NCBI RefSeq assembly: GCF_007748175.1
Contig: NZ_CP037422.1
Location: 2,501,231-2,565,230 of the forward strand
Reading direction: 5' to 3'
Length of the DNA stretch: 64,000 bases
From: Gimesia aquarii
GTDB taxonomy: Bacteria > Planctomycetota > Planctomycetia > Planctomycetales > Planctomycetaceae
Positions 55,040 to 63,422 of the stretch are shown here, in pieces. A program made the position numbers and the translations under genes. How positions within the stretch are numbered: position 1 is the stretch's first letter; every line of letters starts with the position of its first letter. The notes under the pieces were generated by a model. The model did not search any database. It was not told where the DNA came from and saw nothing but the letters and a program-made list of their open reading frames with translations.

Positions 55040-55645
55040 ATGATGGAAGAACAGGAATCCTTATCTGTCACAGCTTGGATCAAAGCTTTGAAAAAAGGGG
55101 AGGCTGATGCCGCTCAGAAACTCTGGAAGCGGTACTTTACCAAGCTCGTAGATCAAGCCGAGGCGCGGATTCGAAATTGCCCACCAGGGAGCCTTGAAGC
55201 GGAAGACATTGCGGTTTCTGTCTTTGAAAGTCTCTGGCGTGGTGCCCAGGAAGGTCGCTTCCAGAATTTGCATGATCGAAGCGCACTGTGGTGGCTTTTT
55301 TTAGCACTCACAAAACAAAAAGTTGCCAGTCATATTCGTAGAGAAACCGCCCTCAAACGAGGTGGCAACAGTACTCCAAAGTCGATAAATAATGATGAGG
55401 ACTCTGGTTACACTTTTGAACAATTAATCTCTGAAGAGCCGACTCCTGAGTATCTGGCGATTCTTCAGGAAGAATACGAACATTTATTATCCATATTACG
55501 TGATGATCGATTACGCGAAATTGCGGTTCTTAGATTAGAAGGATATACAAGTCAGGAAATCAGCGAACAGTTGGAGATTTCTATTCCGACTGTCACGCGA
55601 AAATTGCGGCTGATCCGCGCTGCATGGTCGAAAGAGTTGGCGTAA
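55040..55645 (+). CDS. ECF RNA polymerase sigma factor (planctomycete type)
   Basis: This is 201 residues; the start could also be the next ATG at 55043. Region 2 (about 12-100) has AWIKALKKGEADAAQKLWKRYF, LEAEDIAVSVFESLWRGAQEG and SALWWLFLALTKQKVASHIRRE. Region 4 (about 140-195) has AILQEEYEHLLSILRDDRLREIAVLRLEGYTSQEISEQLEIS and TVTRKLRLIRAAW, the DNA-binding helix. This is the ECF subgroup that in planctomycetes lies next to Ser/Thr kinases and is thought to be switched by phosphorylation in place of an anti-sigma factor. Its stop overlaps the kinase start (TAATG), so both proteins are made together. Confidence 0.92.
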   Translation: MMEEQESLSVTAWIKALKKGEADAAQKLWKRYFTKLVDQAEARIRNCPPGSLEAEDIAVSVFESLWRGAQEGRFQNLHDRSALWWLFLALTKQKVASHIRRETALKRGGNSTPKSINNDEDSGYTFEQLISEEPTPEYLAILQEEYEHLLSILRDDRLREIAVLRLEGYTSQEISEQLEISIPTVTRKLRLIRAAWSKELA

Positions 55646-57984
55646 TGAATTCTCCCGATTCAGGCTGGCCACCAGATGAGGATTCGTTTACAGCAAATCA
55701 GATTGATTTGATTTGTGATGAGTTTGAGTCTGCCTGGAAATCAGAGGGCCATCCGAAAATCGCTGATTATTTATCTCGGATGGAAGAACAGTCCCGCTCA
55801 GCGCTGCTTGTTGAGTTGGTGCGGCTCGATTGTGCTTACCGGTTAAACCAGGGAGAAACACCCTCTGCGGAGGAATACGTTTCGTTATTCCCCGATTACT
55901 CCGATGTGCTATTAACACACGTGAATGATTTTTCTTCTATAGGAAAGGACTTTGCAGAAGTCCCCTCGAAAATCGGCGATATCGAATTACTCGAACGAGT
56001 GGGGTTCGGTGCTTTTGGTACGGTCTGGAAAGCCTGGGATCTGGAACTGAAACGCCAGGTCGCCGTGAAACTGCCTTCCAACAGATTGGAGGGGAAACAG
56101 CAGATTGAACTGTTTCTCCACGAAGCACAGGCGGCTGCGAAGCTACATCATCCGAATATTGTTCCCGTCTATAGTTCCGGGCAAATTGAGGGTCGCGGCT
56201 ATATTGTTTTCAAGTTTATTAAAGGAGAGACTCTACGCGTACTTTTAAACAAACAGACTCCGACCTTCGAACAAGCAGCCCAAATCTGCCTGGCATTAGC
56301 AGAGGGACTGGAACACGCCCATCAACAAGGAGTCGTTCATCGCGACCTCAAACCAAGCAATATTCTGATTGATGAAGCGGGCCAACCACATATTACCGAT
56401 TTTGGATTGGCGAAGCGCATCGACATCACCGCCAGCCTGGCTCATTCCGGCACCGTCCTCGGAACTTTGGCTTATATGAGCCCCGAACAGGCTAGAGGAA
56501 AATCTTCTGAAATCGAAGGGCATTCTGATATCTACTCGCTGGGTGCCATTCTTTACCGCATCTTGACAAGGCAGATCCCCTTTGAGGGAGAACCACATGA
56601 AGTCCTGCAGCAAATTCTGAATAAGGAACCGGTTGCTCCCCGAAAGATTGAAGCATCCATTCCCCACGATCTGGAGACCATCTGTCTCAAAGCCATTTCC
56701 AAACAAAAACGAGATCGCTATCAAACCGCGAGTGAGATGGCCGCGGATTTGAAACGCTTTCTCGATAATGAACCGATTCAGTCGCGGCGTGTTTCTGTGT
56801 TAGGACGACTCTGGCGAAAAATCAAACAGAGACCACTAGTTGCTGCTTTAGCTAGTTGCATTCTGTTTCTTTTAACACCCTCCGTTTTACAACTTATTTC
56901 TCCAGAGCCTGTTTTAGCAAAGCTTCCTCTTGTGACCATAAATACTAAACCTGAAGGTGCTAAGGTTGCTTTTATACCTCTTAGTAAAAAAACGGGGCAG
57001 CCTCTGCCCGAACAAATCATTCATGCAAAGATGACCTCACCTGTAATGCTGCCGCTAGAACCTGGTGATTATCTAGTAGTTGCTTATCTTGACCAAAATC
57101 GCTTTCAAGAGGTATACCGACACGTCCCTGAATCAAGTAAGAAATGGCTTCCAGGACTTAGAAAATATAACCACCTTTATTATGAGAGAGATAGAATAGA
57201 CCCAAACCGTATAAGACTTATTGAAATTGAAATACCTAATAAAACTGTTGACAGTGGAATGGCATGGGCTGGAATGGCATTTCTCAAAGGAAATGATCGA
57301 TTTCCAGTAGGTAATCTCACTGACAAACACTTCCATTATCGAAAGATACCTGATTTTTGGATTGATACGGCTGAGTTGACTGAAAAGGACTATCTTTATC
57401 TTTCAGACACAAAGCCTCTCCATCCGATTCGTAAAAGTAACGACCCACAAATGCCTGCTGTTCTAACTTTTGATATGGCGGTTCATCTCGCTGAAAAGGC
57501 GGGAAAGCGATTACTTTCGGAATATGAATTTGAATATGCGGCTACTTATAGGAGAGCTAAAGAATTCCCATGGGATATCAACCTGACTGATCAGGAGCAA
57601 GCTAGCCTAAAAATGTTTCATCCAGTGGGTCAACCAAGCGTTGATCAGCTCTCAACGACACCCCCTGTTTTTGGCCTCTGTTCCAACGTAGCGGAATGGA
57701 CTATCAGCCAAGTACCCGGCTCTCCTAAATCTTTTCCCTATCCGTATCAAACTTTTCAATCGATTAATAATGTAGTTAAAGTTTTTGAACTACCTCATGG
57801 TATTGTTCGAGGTGGAAGTTATGAGGTAATTAAAGGTGAATTTGGTATCACCAAAGAATTGCGAGATCCTCGTAAACGAACTTTCATTTCTCGCATAAAA
57901 TCATATTCAGGTTTGGGGGTTCGATTTGCCAGAAGTCATAAACCAAGGCTCAAACCAAAAGATTTTATTCAGATTGTTGAGTAG
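55645..57984 (+). CDS. Ser/Thr protein kinase fused to FGE/sulfatase-modifying domain
   Basis: This is 779 residues from the ATG at 55645; the frame upstream overlaps the sigma gene. The Hanks-type kinase (about 112-375) has the glycine loop VGFGAFGTVWKAWD, Lys142 (VAVKLP), catalytic Asp234 (HRDLKPSNIL), DFG at 252-254, and GTLAYMSPEQARG. One transmembrane helix (about 385-405, VAALASCILFLLTPSVLQL) places the C-terminus in the periplasm. Residues of about 520-775 form an FGE-sulfatase domain (MAWAGMAFLKGNDRFPVGN, AGKRLLSEYEFEYAA, VRGGSYEVIKG, GVRFARS). It may act as the sensor, signalling inward to the kinase, which then controls the partner ECF sigma factor (inference). Confidence 0.92.
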   Translation: MNSPDSGWPPDEDSFTANQIDLICDEFESAWKSEGHPKIADYLSRMEEQSRSALLVELVRLDCAYRLNQGETPSAEEYVSLFPDYSDVLLTHVNDFSSIGKDFAEVPSKIGDIELLERVGFGAFGTVWKAWDLELKRQVAVKLPSNRLEGKQQIELFLHEAQAAAKLHHPNIVPVYSSGQIEGRGYIVFKFIKGETLRVLLNKQTPTFEQAAQICLALAEGLEHAHQQGVVHRDLKPSNILIDEAGQPHITDFGLAKRIDITASLAHSGTVLGTLAYMSPEQARGKSSEIEGHSDIYSLGAILYRILTRQIPFEGEPHEVLQQILNKEPVAPRKIEASIPHDLETICLKAISKQKRDRYQTASEMAADLKRFLDNEPIQSRRVSVLGRLWRKIKQRPLVAALASCILFLLTPSVLQLISPEPVLAKLPLVTINTKPEGAKVAFIPLSKKTGQPLPEQIIHAKMTSPVMLPLEPGDYLVVAYLDQNRFQEVYRHVPESSKKWLPGLRKYNHLYYERDRIDPNRIRLIEIEIPNKTVDSGMAWAGMAFLKGNDRFPVGNLTDKHFHYRKIPDFWIDTAELTEKDYLYLSDTKPLHPIRKSNDPQMPAVLTFDMAVHLAEKAGKRLLSEYEFEYAATYRRAKEFPWDINLTDQEQASLKMFHPVGQPSVDQLSTTPPVFGLCSNVAEWTISQVPGSPKSFPYPYQTFQSINNVVKVFELPHGIVRGGSYEVIKGEFGITKELRDPRKRTFISRIKSYSGLGVRFARSHKPRLKPKDFIQIVE

Positions 57985-58028
57985 AGTCATTCTATATTAT
58001 TGAATCTCTTCTGACTTATTGATTATTG

Positions 58029-58045
58029 TAGACCTTAAAGGTCTA
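58029..58045. repeat. 17-base perfect palindrome
   Basis: TAGACCTTAAAGGTCTA is symmetric about 58037. It lies 45 bases after the kinase stop, in the spacer before the nitrilase gene. With no T-run it is a poor terminator; an operator for the nitrilase promoter is possible. Confidence 0.4.
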
Positions 58046-58220
58046 AAGGATTCAGTTAACCCATACAATTTCTACATTCAGTTGAACCTTTCAGAACTCC
58101 ATGCGTTTGTATATTCTTGATTATGTCTGGTTATGTCTTACTGAAACTTGCGAGATCTCGGATGTAGAATTTGCGGGTGCAACATAAACTATCGCTGTAG
58201 CGGCGTGTGGAGGACTCTCG

Positions 58221-59264
58221 ATGGGTGATCATTATCCGACGGTGCGTTTGGCTGCAGCGCAGGCTTCACCGGTTTTCTTAGACCGTGAGCGGTCCACTGA
58301 GAAGGCCGTGGCCCTCATTGCCGAGGCAGCTCAACAGAAGGCGCAACTCATTGCATTCGGCGAGGCCTGGTTACCTGGCTATCCATGGTGGATCTATCTG
58401 GGATCACCCATGTATTCAGCCCCATTTACACAGCAGCTCTATGCCAACGCAGTGAAGATTCCGAGCAACACGATCACGCAATTGTGCGACGCTGCCCGCG
58501 AGAATCAGATTTACGTCGTGATGGGTCTGACCGAACTCTCCGGCGGGAGTCTCTACCTGGCCCAGATCACCATTGCACCGTCGGGAGAATTGATCGGCCA
58601 CCGCAGAAAGCTGAAGCCGACGCATGCGGAGCGTACCATCTGGGGAGAGGGTGATGGCAGCGATCTGTTCGTCTTGCCCACGGACCTGGGCCAGGTTGGC
58701 TCGCTGAATTGCTGGGAGCACTTGCAGCCACTCACTCGGTACGCGATGAACTGCTTCAACGAGCAAATCCACATCGCCGCCTGGCCCGCCTTCTGTCTTT
58801 ATACAGGAAGCTTGTACTCGTTTAGCGGCGAAGCCAGCGTTGCTATCTCGCGCAGCTACGCATTGGAAACGCAGACGTTTGTGATTCATGTGGGCGGGCT
58901 ATGTGATCAGGCGACGCTCGACCTGCTCGCCGACGACGATGAGAAACGCAGGCTGCTGCGCGTCGGCGGAGGGATCTCTCAGGTGATCGATCCCAACGGA
59001 GAAACGATTGTAGGTCCGCTGGGTGATAACGAAGAGGGAATCCTCATCGCCGATTGCGAAATGTCGAAAATTCCTGCCGCCAAGATGGCAAACGACCCGG
59101 CCGGCCATTACGCGCGTGCCGATGTCACGCAGCTACTGCTGAACCGAGGCCCCCGCCGACCGGTGGTTTTCAAGGACCCAGAATTTCAATCGCTCGCCCC
59201 GGATAGATTGCATGGCAACATTGCTGACGATGATGACTCTGCCGAGGTCCAACAAAGTAATTAA
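58221..59264 (+). CDS. Nitrilase / carbon-nitrogen hydrolase
   Basis: This is 347 residues from the ATG at 58221 (GGAGGACTCTCG upstream). The nitrilase triad is visible: Glu48 (FGEAWLPGYPWW), the Lys in RRKLKPTHAERTIWGEG (about 128-144) and Cys164 (GSLNCWEHLQPL). The ERTIWGEGDGSDLFV stretch and the length match true nitrilase-branch enzymes that hydrolyse nitriles to acids and ammonia, rather than amidases. It is cytoplasmic. The gene is visibly richer in GC (about 58% in a sampled line) than its neighbours, and a REP-like palindrome follows its stop by one base. Both suggest recent transfer. Confidence 0.9.
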   Translation: MGDHYPTVRLAAAQASPVFLDRERSTEKAVALIAEAAQQKAQLIAFGEAWLPGYPWWIYLGSPMYSAPFTQQLYANAVKIPSNTITQLCDAARENQIYVVMGLTELSGGSLYLAQITIAPSGELIGHRRKLKPTHAERTIWGEGDGSDLFVLPTDLGQVGSLNCWEHLQPLTRYAMNCFNEQIHIAAWPAFCLYTGSLYSFSGEASVAISRSYALETQTFVIHVGGLCDQATLDLLADDDEKRRLLRVGGGISQVIDPNGETIVGPLGDNEEGILIADCEMSKIPAAKMANDPAGHYARADVTQLLLNRGPRRPVVFKDPEFQSLAPDRLHGNIADDDDSAEVQQSN

Positions 59265-59265
59265 A

Positions 59266-59278
59266 GGGGTCAGACCCC
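59266..59278. repeat. REP-like palindrome
   Basis: GGGGTCAGACCCC forms a 6-base-pair hairpin directly after the nitrilase stop. A broken version, GGGGTCAGCCC, occurs at 61406-61416, and a related GTGTCTGACAC at 63423-63433. Confidence 0.55.
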
Positions 59279-59322
59279 ATACCGTTTTGACTAATAATGT
59301 ACTATTGAAAAAGGATGCTCTG

Positions 59323-60591
59323 ATGCCTACTCTGCTGCAAAAAAGTCTCTGCGGCTTTGCATTTCCCGTGTTGATAGTTCTAGCTGGCTGCAGCTCTGAA
59401 AAGAATGCTGATTCCTCAAGCAGTGAGTCGAAGCAGGAAACTGTCATTACGAAAACAGCGAGTTCAAAATCGGTGACCTCTGATGCGGTATCGCAGGCGA
59501 AGTCGCGTGAAACAGCCTCCCAGGCCCCGGAATTTACACTCACTGCTGCCGACTTTTCCCAGGAATACCAGACCGACAAAGAAACAACAACGAAAAAATA
59601 TGCGGGTAAGCAAATTCGCCTCACGGGTAAAGTGAACTCATTTCACCGCGCGTTTACGGGAGGAGGTCTGATGTTTTTAGATGGCCTCTCCAGTGGATCA
59701 AATTCAAAGCGGGTCAAGTTGGACATGCACGAACTGGAGCGCAATCCCTGGACTCGGGCAGTGATTGGCCAGCAGGTCATCGTCCAGGGGATCTTCCCGA
59801 AATATTTTTCGTTCGGTCCTGAATTACAAGAGTGTCGGATCATTGAGGTCACCGGTGAGATGAAACCAGATTACATTTCTGCGGAGCAACTGTCAAAAGC
59901 ACTGTCAACGAAACCTCAACAGGTAGATGAAAAGCACGAAGGTAAACTGATCTATCTGTTGGGGACCATCAAAGACCTCGATCTGGAAAACAGTCGCATC
60001 GAATTGGGAACGGACCAAAAAACCTCAGCCTTACTCCGGTCAGAATTCACAAATGATTTCGCACATCTCAAGCCGGGACAGAAAATCAAAGTTCTGGGAG
60101 AATATGTCACCGACCGTTCAGACGATGAGCTACCTGAGTTGAAAGAGGTTATGCTCATTACCCCCCAGTGGCCTGACGGGGATCTGTCACCGACCAAGAT
60201 GTATGGCAGAGTTCCTCATTTTTCCCCCGACCGTCTGGTTGAAGCCTATCGATCTAATCCACGCCAGTTCATCTACCGTTATCGAAATCTGGGAAAACCC
60301 CGTAAGGAAAAGTTAACTCTTGCAGACCTCTATTCGGAATCAACGAACGAGCTTCAAATTGAAGGTGTGATCGAGAAAGCAGTCAAAGAAGAGGGAGGCT
60401 GGTCCGTTTACTTTAAGAATTCCTACAAGCACGAGATCATCTGTGGTTTCCTACTTCCAACTAATAAAGAAGTGGAAGTCTTCAAACCCGGCTACAAGGT
60501 TATCATCCGGGGAGGACTGACACAACTACTCGATTCCGGTCCCGATGATGCCATTCTTTTGATGGTCTGTCAGGTGATCCCCCAATGGTAA
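59323..60591 (+). CDS. Lipoprotein with OB-fold (tRNA_anti-like) repeats
   Basis: This is 422 residues from the ATG at 59323 (AAGGA upstream; the longer frame overlaps the nitrilase gene). The signal ends in a lipobox, VLAGC, so the mature Cys is lipidated. A Ser/Lys/Thr linker (about 25-65) follows. Three OB-fold-like modules come next: YAGKQIRLTGKVNSFHRAF with VKLDMHE and GQQVIVQGIFPKYF; HEGKLIYLLGTIKDLDLENSR with GQKIKVLGEYV; and a third near TNELQIEGVIEKAVKEEGGW with GYKVIIRGGL. Similar OB-fold putative lipoproteins occur in planctomycetes. Function unknown; it probably sits in the periplasm. A terminator follows directly. Confidence 0.8.
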   Translation: MPTLLQKSLCGFAFPVLIVLAGCSSEKNADSSSSESKQETVITKTASSKSVTSDAVSQAKSRETASQAPEFTLTAADFSQEYQTDKETTTKKYAGKQIRLTGKVNSFHRAFTGGGLMFLDGLSSGSNSKRVKLDMHELERNPWTRAVIGQQVIVQGIFPKYFSFGPELQECRIIEVTGEMKPDYISAEQLSKALSTKPQQVDEKHEGKLIYLLGTIKDLDLENSRIELGTDQKTSALLRSEFTNDFAHLKPGQKIKVLGEYVTDRSDDELPELKEVMLITPQWPDGDLSPTKMYGRVPHFSPDRLVEAYRSNPRQFIYRYRNLGKPRKEKLTLADLYSESTNELQIEGVIEKAVKEEGGWSVYFKNSYKHEIICGFLLPTNKEVEVFKPGYKVIIRGGLTQLLDSGPDDAILLMVCQVIPQW

Positions 60592-60597
60592 TTGATT

Positions 60598-60638
60598 AAA
60601 GGGGGCAGGAATCGATTTTCTGTCCCTGCCCCCTTTTT
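60598..60638 (+). terminator. Rho-independent terminator
   Basis: A 12-base-pair stem (AAAGGGGGCAGG with CCTGCCCCCTTT, 60598-60609 and 60625-60636) ends in a run of five T. It starts 7 bases after the lipoprotein stop. The CCCC/GGGG arms recall the REP-like palindromes nearby. Confidence 0.85.
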
Positions 60639-60682
60639 GTCCTCTTCGGTACCGAGCTACATTTTCTGACCGGTATTAATCA

Positions 60683-60916
60683 CTATTTCAGTGCATTAAG
60701 ATCAGCACCAAAATTTATATGGAACGGAATCCCGTCAAGGACAAGAGCGGGTACAGACTTAACTCCTGCCTTTTCTGCACTGCTGATTTGGTCTTTGTTC
60801 TCTCCAAGATGAACAACCTCAACAGTGTACCTGGATTGATCAATGGCGTCCGCTACTTTTTGCTCGGCTTCGACACAAACAGGACATCCGGCGTGGTAGA
60901 ATAATGCAGTACTCAT
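60683..60916 (-). CDS. Small thioredoxin/glutaredoxin-like protein
   Basis: This is 77 residues from the ATG at 60916 (AAGGA eight bases upstream); the longer frame is spurious. STALFYHAGCPVCVEAEQKV holds a CxxC active site (Cys11 and Cys14), and GVKSVPALVLDGIPFHINFG contains the cis-Pro loop of the thioredoxin fold. It is cytoplasmic and probably a thiol-disulfide reductant. It is transcribed divergently from the HxlR gene at 61060, with an inverted repeat between them, so the regulator probably controls it. Confidence 0.85.
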   Translation of the reverse strand: MSTALFYHAGCPVCVEAEQKVADAIDQSRYTVEVVHLGENKDQISSAEKAGVKSVPALVLDGIPFHINFGADLNALK

Positions 60917-60947
60917 TGTAATGTTCCTTTTCTCATGATAAATTTTA

Positions 60948-60971
60948 TTCCAGTGGACCACCCAACTGGAA
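60948..60971. promoter_or_regulatory. Candidate HxlR operator
   Basis: TTCCAGT (60948-60954) and ACTGGAA (60965-60971) form a perfect 7-base inverted repeat with a 10-base spacer, in the 143-base gap between the thioredoxin-like gene and the divergent HxlR gene. Confidence 0.5.
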
Positions 60972-61059
60972 CACTGGCAAGATATGGTTCCTTGCAGGCG
61001 ATGAAAAGCAGGCACTTTTTGGTGGGGTAGGCACAAAATGGTGTAAATTGCAGGTTATC

Positions 61060-61386
61060 ATGAGTAAAAAAATTCTCAAAAAATCTAGAGAGTCTTATGA
61101 GCGGCTTGAGCAGGTGATCGGCTGCAAATGGTCTGTTTCCGTCTTAGAAGCAATTCGGATGGGCATCAATCGACCTGGAGCACTGGAAAGAAGTATTGAA
61201 GGAATTTCCGCAAAAATTCTTTCAGAACGACTTCGTAAATTGACTGCCTATGGTTTGTTGGACAAACATGCTTTTGCTGAAGTTCCTCCAAGAACTGAAT
61301 ATGTTCTCACCAAAACAGGTGAATCGCTTGTTGAAATCATTTCAAGGATTCAGGAACTAGACAAGGAAATTCACGAAGCGCAATAA
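61060..61386 (+). CDS. HxlR-family transcriptional regulator
   Basis: This is 108 residues from the ATG at 61060; an in-frame TTG at 61048 is less likely. It carries the HxlR winged helix: YERLEQVIGCKWSVSVLEAI (normally GGKW; here GCKW brings in a cysteine), RPGALERSIEGISAKILSERLRKL (recognition helix), GLLDKHAFAEVPPRTEYVLT (wing) and a C-terminal dimerisation helix. Such regulators often sense oxidants or electrophiles by cysteine. Its divergent neighbour is a thioredoxin-like protein, which fits a thiol-stress switch (inference). The usual N-terminal CPV cysteine is absent. Confidence 0.88.
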   Translation: MSKKILKKSRESYERLEQVIGCKWSVSVLEAIRMGINRPGALERSIEGISAKILSERLRKLTAYGLLDKHAFAEVPPRTEYVLTKTGESLVEIISRIQELDKEIHEAQ

Positions 61387-61513
61387 GAATCGTAAGGACA
61401 GTAAAGGGGTCAGCCCATCCTGTTTCCGAATGCTGTTGAACATTTCAAAACACAAAGCCCTTGTGTATTATTGATTATATCCGGTAAAAACTCATGGAAG
61501 CGATAAGAGTTTT

Positions 61514-62017
61514 GTGAGCAAAAATAGTATGAGCCGAACCCGATATACTCTGTTAACCTGCCTGGCGATGGCCTTGTTTGGCTTCATACTCGTAGGCTGG
61601 AGAATTTTTTCTCCTCAATCTCCTGTCAAGTTGAATCTTCCGATTCAAATTATCAACCAGTCTGACGTTGCGATTGAACAGATTGAACTTATTGGAGTGC
61701 AAGGAAATACGACTTGCGAGTTTGAGGATATCGGATCTGATTCCTCTCGACAGACGTCCGCCCCCTTAGATTTTATGTATCAAGATCAGCAGATTATTGT
61801 CAGTGATTCAACGGGAATCATTTCGAAAGGCAAATACACGGCACCTGATGTGAATGACTCAGCAAGCATTGAGTACCTGGCAAAGGATGATGAAGGAAAC
61901 ATATTAGTCCAATCAAGTTCGACCATACCAAGTCAGGTTCACCCCAAAGGATTCATCATCAAGATCACCGATGATTTTAAGGTACACGTCAAATCCGAAT
62001 GGCAAGTCAATTGGTGA
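61514..62017 (+). CDS. Membrane-anchored hypothetical protein
   Basis: This is 167 residues from a GTG at 61514; the ATG at 61529 is an equally good choice, as neither has a strong site. One hydrophobic helix (LLTCLAMALFGFILVGW, about 13-30) is followed by a beta-rich outer domain (LPIQIINQSDVAIEQIELIGVQG, FIIKITDDFKVHVKSEWQVNW) with an immunoglobulin-like feel. I do not recognise it. It stands alone between the HxlR gene and the convergent short-chain dehydrogenase gene. Confidence 0.6.
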   Translation: MSKNSMSRTRYTLLTCLAMALFGFILVGWRIFSPQSPVKLNLPIQIINQSDVAIEQIELIGVQGNTTCEFEDIGSDSSRQTSAPLDFMYQDQQIIVSDSTGIISKGKYTAPDVNDSASIEYLAKDDEGNILVQSSSTIPSQVHPKGFIIKITDDFKVHVKSEWQVNW

Positions 62018-62096
62018 ACCGCCTACTCTAGACTTTTTGTCAACGATTATTTTAACGCGATTCGCGTTGCCGTAGCTCTTAAGGCTATGGTGTGTG

Positions 62097-62936
62097 CTAA
62101 GTGACATCATCAGCAATTGGCTCCGATTTCGTTTTCGTATTGGCAATCGTGCTGGCCATGCCATGCATCACATGGCCCATGATCTTTACTTTTGCCCACC
62201 TCGGCAAACCGGTCATGATATAGACCAGAAGTTTTGAAAGAAAACCAGGCAATACGGTGTGCCGCCGACCAAGTTTCCTAAGCGTGTTGATGGCCACTGA
62301 TTCCGCAGTCATTGCCATTCCCATTTTCATTTTCGCGCGATCGGCAAACCCGCTTGAGGTGGGGCCGGGAGCGGTAGTCAAGACATCGATTCCGTGCGGG
62401 CTTAATTCAACGCTTAACGCTTCCCCCAAATTTTGAATGTATGCCTTCGTTGCCGAATAGTGTGCCGCGTTTGGTGTCCCTTGAAATCCAACAATTGAGC
62501 TGAACAGGATGATGCCGCTCTTAGTGCGCTCTTGAAATCGGATCGCGAAATGATGAACCTGTTTCAAGACTGCCAGACAGTTGACGTCAGCCATGTTCAA
62601 TTCTTCGTCTAGGTGAGACTCGATAAACTTCCCCGAAGTCCCAAAACCCGCGGCGGCAACAAACAGCCCCACTTCCAAGTCTTGTGTTTGTGCTATGAGG
62701 CGCTGAAACGATTCCGGATCGGATAGATCGGTGGCGATAAAACGAACCTCGATCTTAAATTCATTCTCGAGGTCACGACACATCTTCGACAGGATCGACT
62801 CTTGTCGGGCAACAAGCACAAGATTCAGACCTGCTTCAGCCAGGCAGACTGCCATGGCTCGTCCAATTCCCGACGAGGCACCTGTGATAACAGCCCATGG
62901 TCCGTAAACGTGTAGCGAATTGTTTCTTGAAGACAT
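62097..62936 (-). CDS. Short-chain dehydrogenase/reductase
   Basis: This is 279 residues from the ATG at 62936 (GGAG just upstream; the longer frame is unlikely). A Rossmann NAD(P) site TGASSGIGRAMA lies near the start. VARQ after the second strand and IATDLSDPESF suggest NADP(H). The catalytic Ser is in ILFSSIVGFQG, and Tyr-Lys in YSATKAYIQN. The C-terminus (LLVYIMTGLPRWAKVKIMGHVMHG) is hydrophobic-basic. It reduces a carbonyl substrate that cannot be named. It is divergent from the HxlR gene at 63064, with two operators between, and is probably its target. Confidence 0.9.
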   Translation of the reverse strand: MSSRNNSLHVYGPWAVITGASSGIGRAMAVCLAEAGLNLVLVARQESILSKMCRDLENEFKIEVRFIATDLSDPESFQRLIAQTQDLEVGLFVAAAGFGTSGKFIESHLDEELNMADVNCLAVLKQVHHFAIRFQERTKSGIILFSSIVGFQGTPNAAHYSATKAYIQNLGEALSVELSPHGIDVLTTAPGPTSSGFADRAKMKMGMAMTAESVAINTLRKLGRRHTVLPGFLSKLLVYIMTGLPRWAKVKIMGHVMHGMASTIANTKTKSEPIADDVT

Positions 62937-62969
62937 GGCAACTCCCCCCCAATATGACTCGACTTGACA

Positions 62970-63006
62970 CTTGCAATTTGCAAGTATTAATAGTTGCATT
63001 ATGCAA
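62970..63006. promoter_or_regulatory. Paired HxlR operator palindromes
   Basis: CTTGCAATTTGCAAG (62970-62984) and TTGCATTATGCAA (62994-63006) are perfect palindromes. Their centres are 23 bases apart, about two helical turns, in the gap between the divergent dehydrogenase and HxlR genes. Two dimers bound on one face of the DNA would block both promoters. Confidence 0.7.
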
Positions 63007-63063
63007 GTATACAGATTATAGTCAATAGAGCTTCAGAGAATTTTTCGAGACAAAGGGGAAATC

Positions 63064-63402
63064 ATGAAAGAGAAAAGGTCTTGCTGTCCCGTTGCCTGTT
63101 CGCTTGACCTGATTGGTGACAAGTGGACGCTGCTGATTGTTCGAGACCTCTTGTTAGGACGATCACATTTCAAGGAATTCGTGAGTTCTCCGGAAAAAAT
63201 TGCCACCAATATTTTGACGGATCGGCTCACCAAGCTTGTCAAACATGGCCTCGCCGAAAAATTTCCTTCGCCGTCAGTTTCAGGAAAGGACGCGTATCGG
63301 CTCACAAAAAAAGGCAAGTCACTGCGGCCCGTCATAGAAGCGATCGCGAATTGGGGTTTAAAAAATCTAGAAGGTACGGAAATGCGATTAACGGAGAAGT
63401 GA
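63064..63402 (+). CDS. HxlR-family transcriptional regulator
   Basis: This is 112 residues. The classic HxlR start is present: KRSCCPVACSLDLIGDKWTLLIVRDLL, with the CCPV cysteines that act as redox sensors in relatives. The recognition helix is HFKEFVSSPEKIATNILTDRL, and the wing runs GLAEKFPSPSVSGKDAYRLT. A C-terminal helix (LRPVIEAIANWGLKNL) dimerises. It probably represses the divergent short-chain dehydrogenase gene and itself through the palindromes at 62970-63006. It is a second HxlR gene within 2.1 kb of the first, but the two proteins differ at the N-terminus and are not a recent duplication. Confidence 0.92.
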   Translation: MKEKRSCCPVACSLDLIGDKWTLLIVRDLLLGRSHFKEFVSSPEKIATNILTDRLTKLVKHGLAEKFPSPSVSGKDAYRLTKKGKSLRPVIEAIANWGLKNLEGTEMRLTEK

Positions 63403-63422
63403 GCTTCTATGCGCAAATAAAG

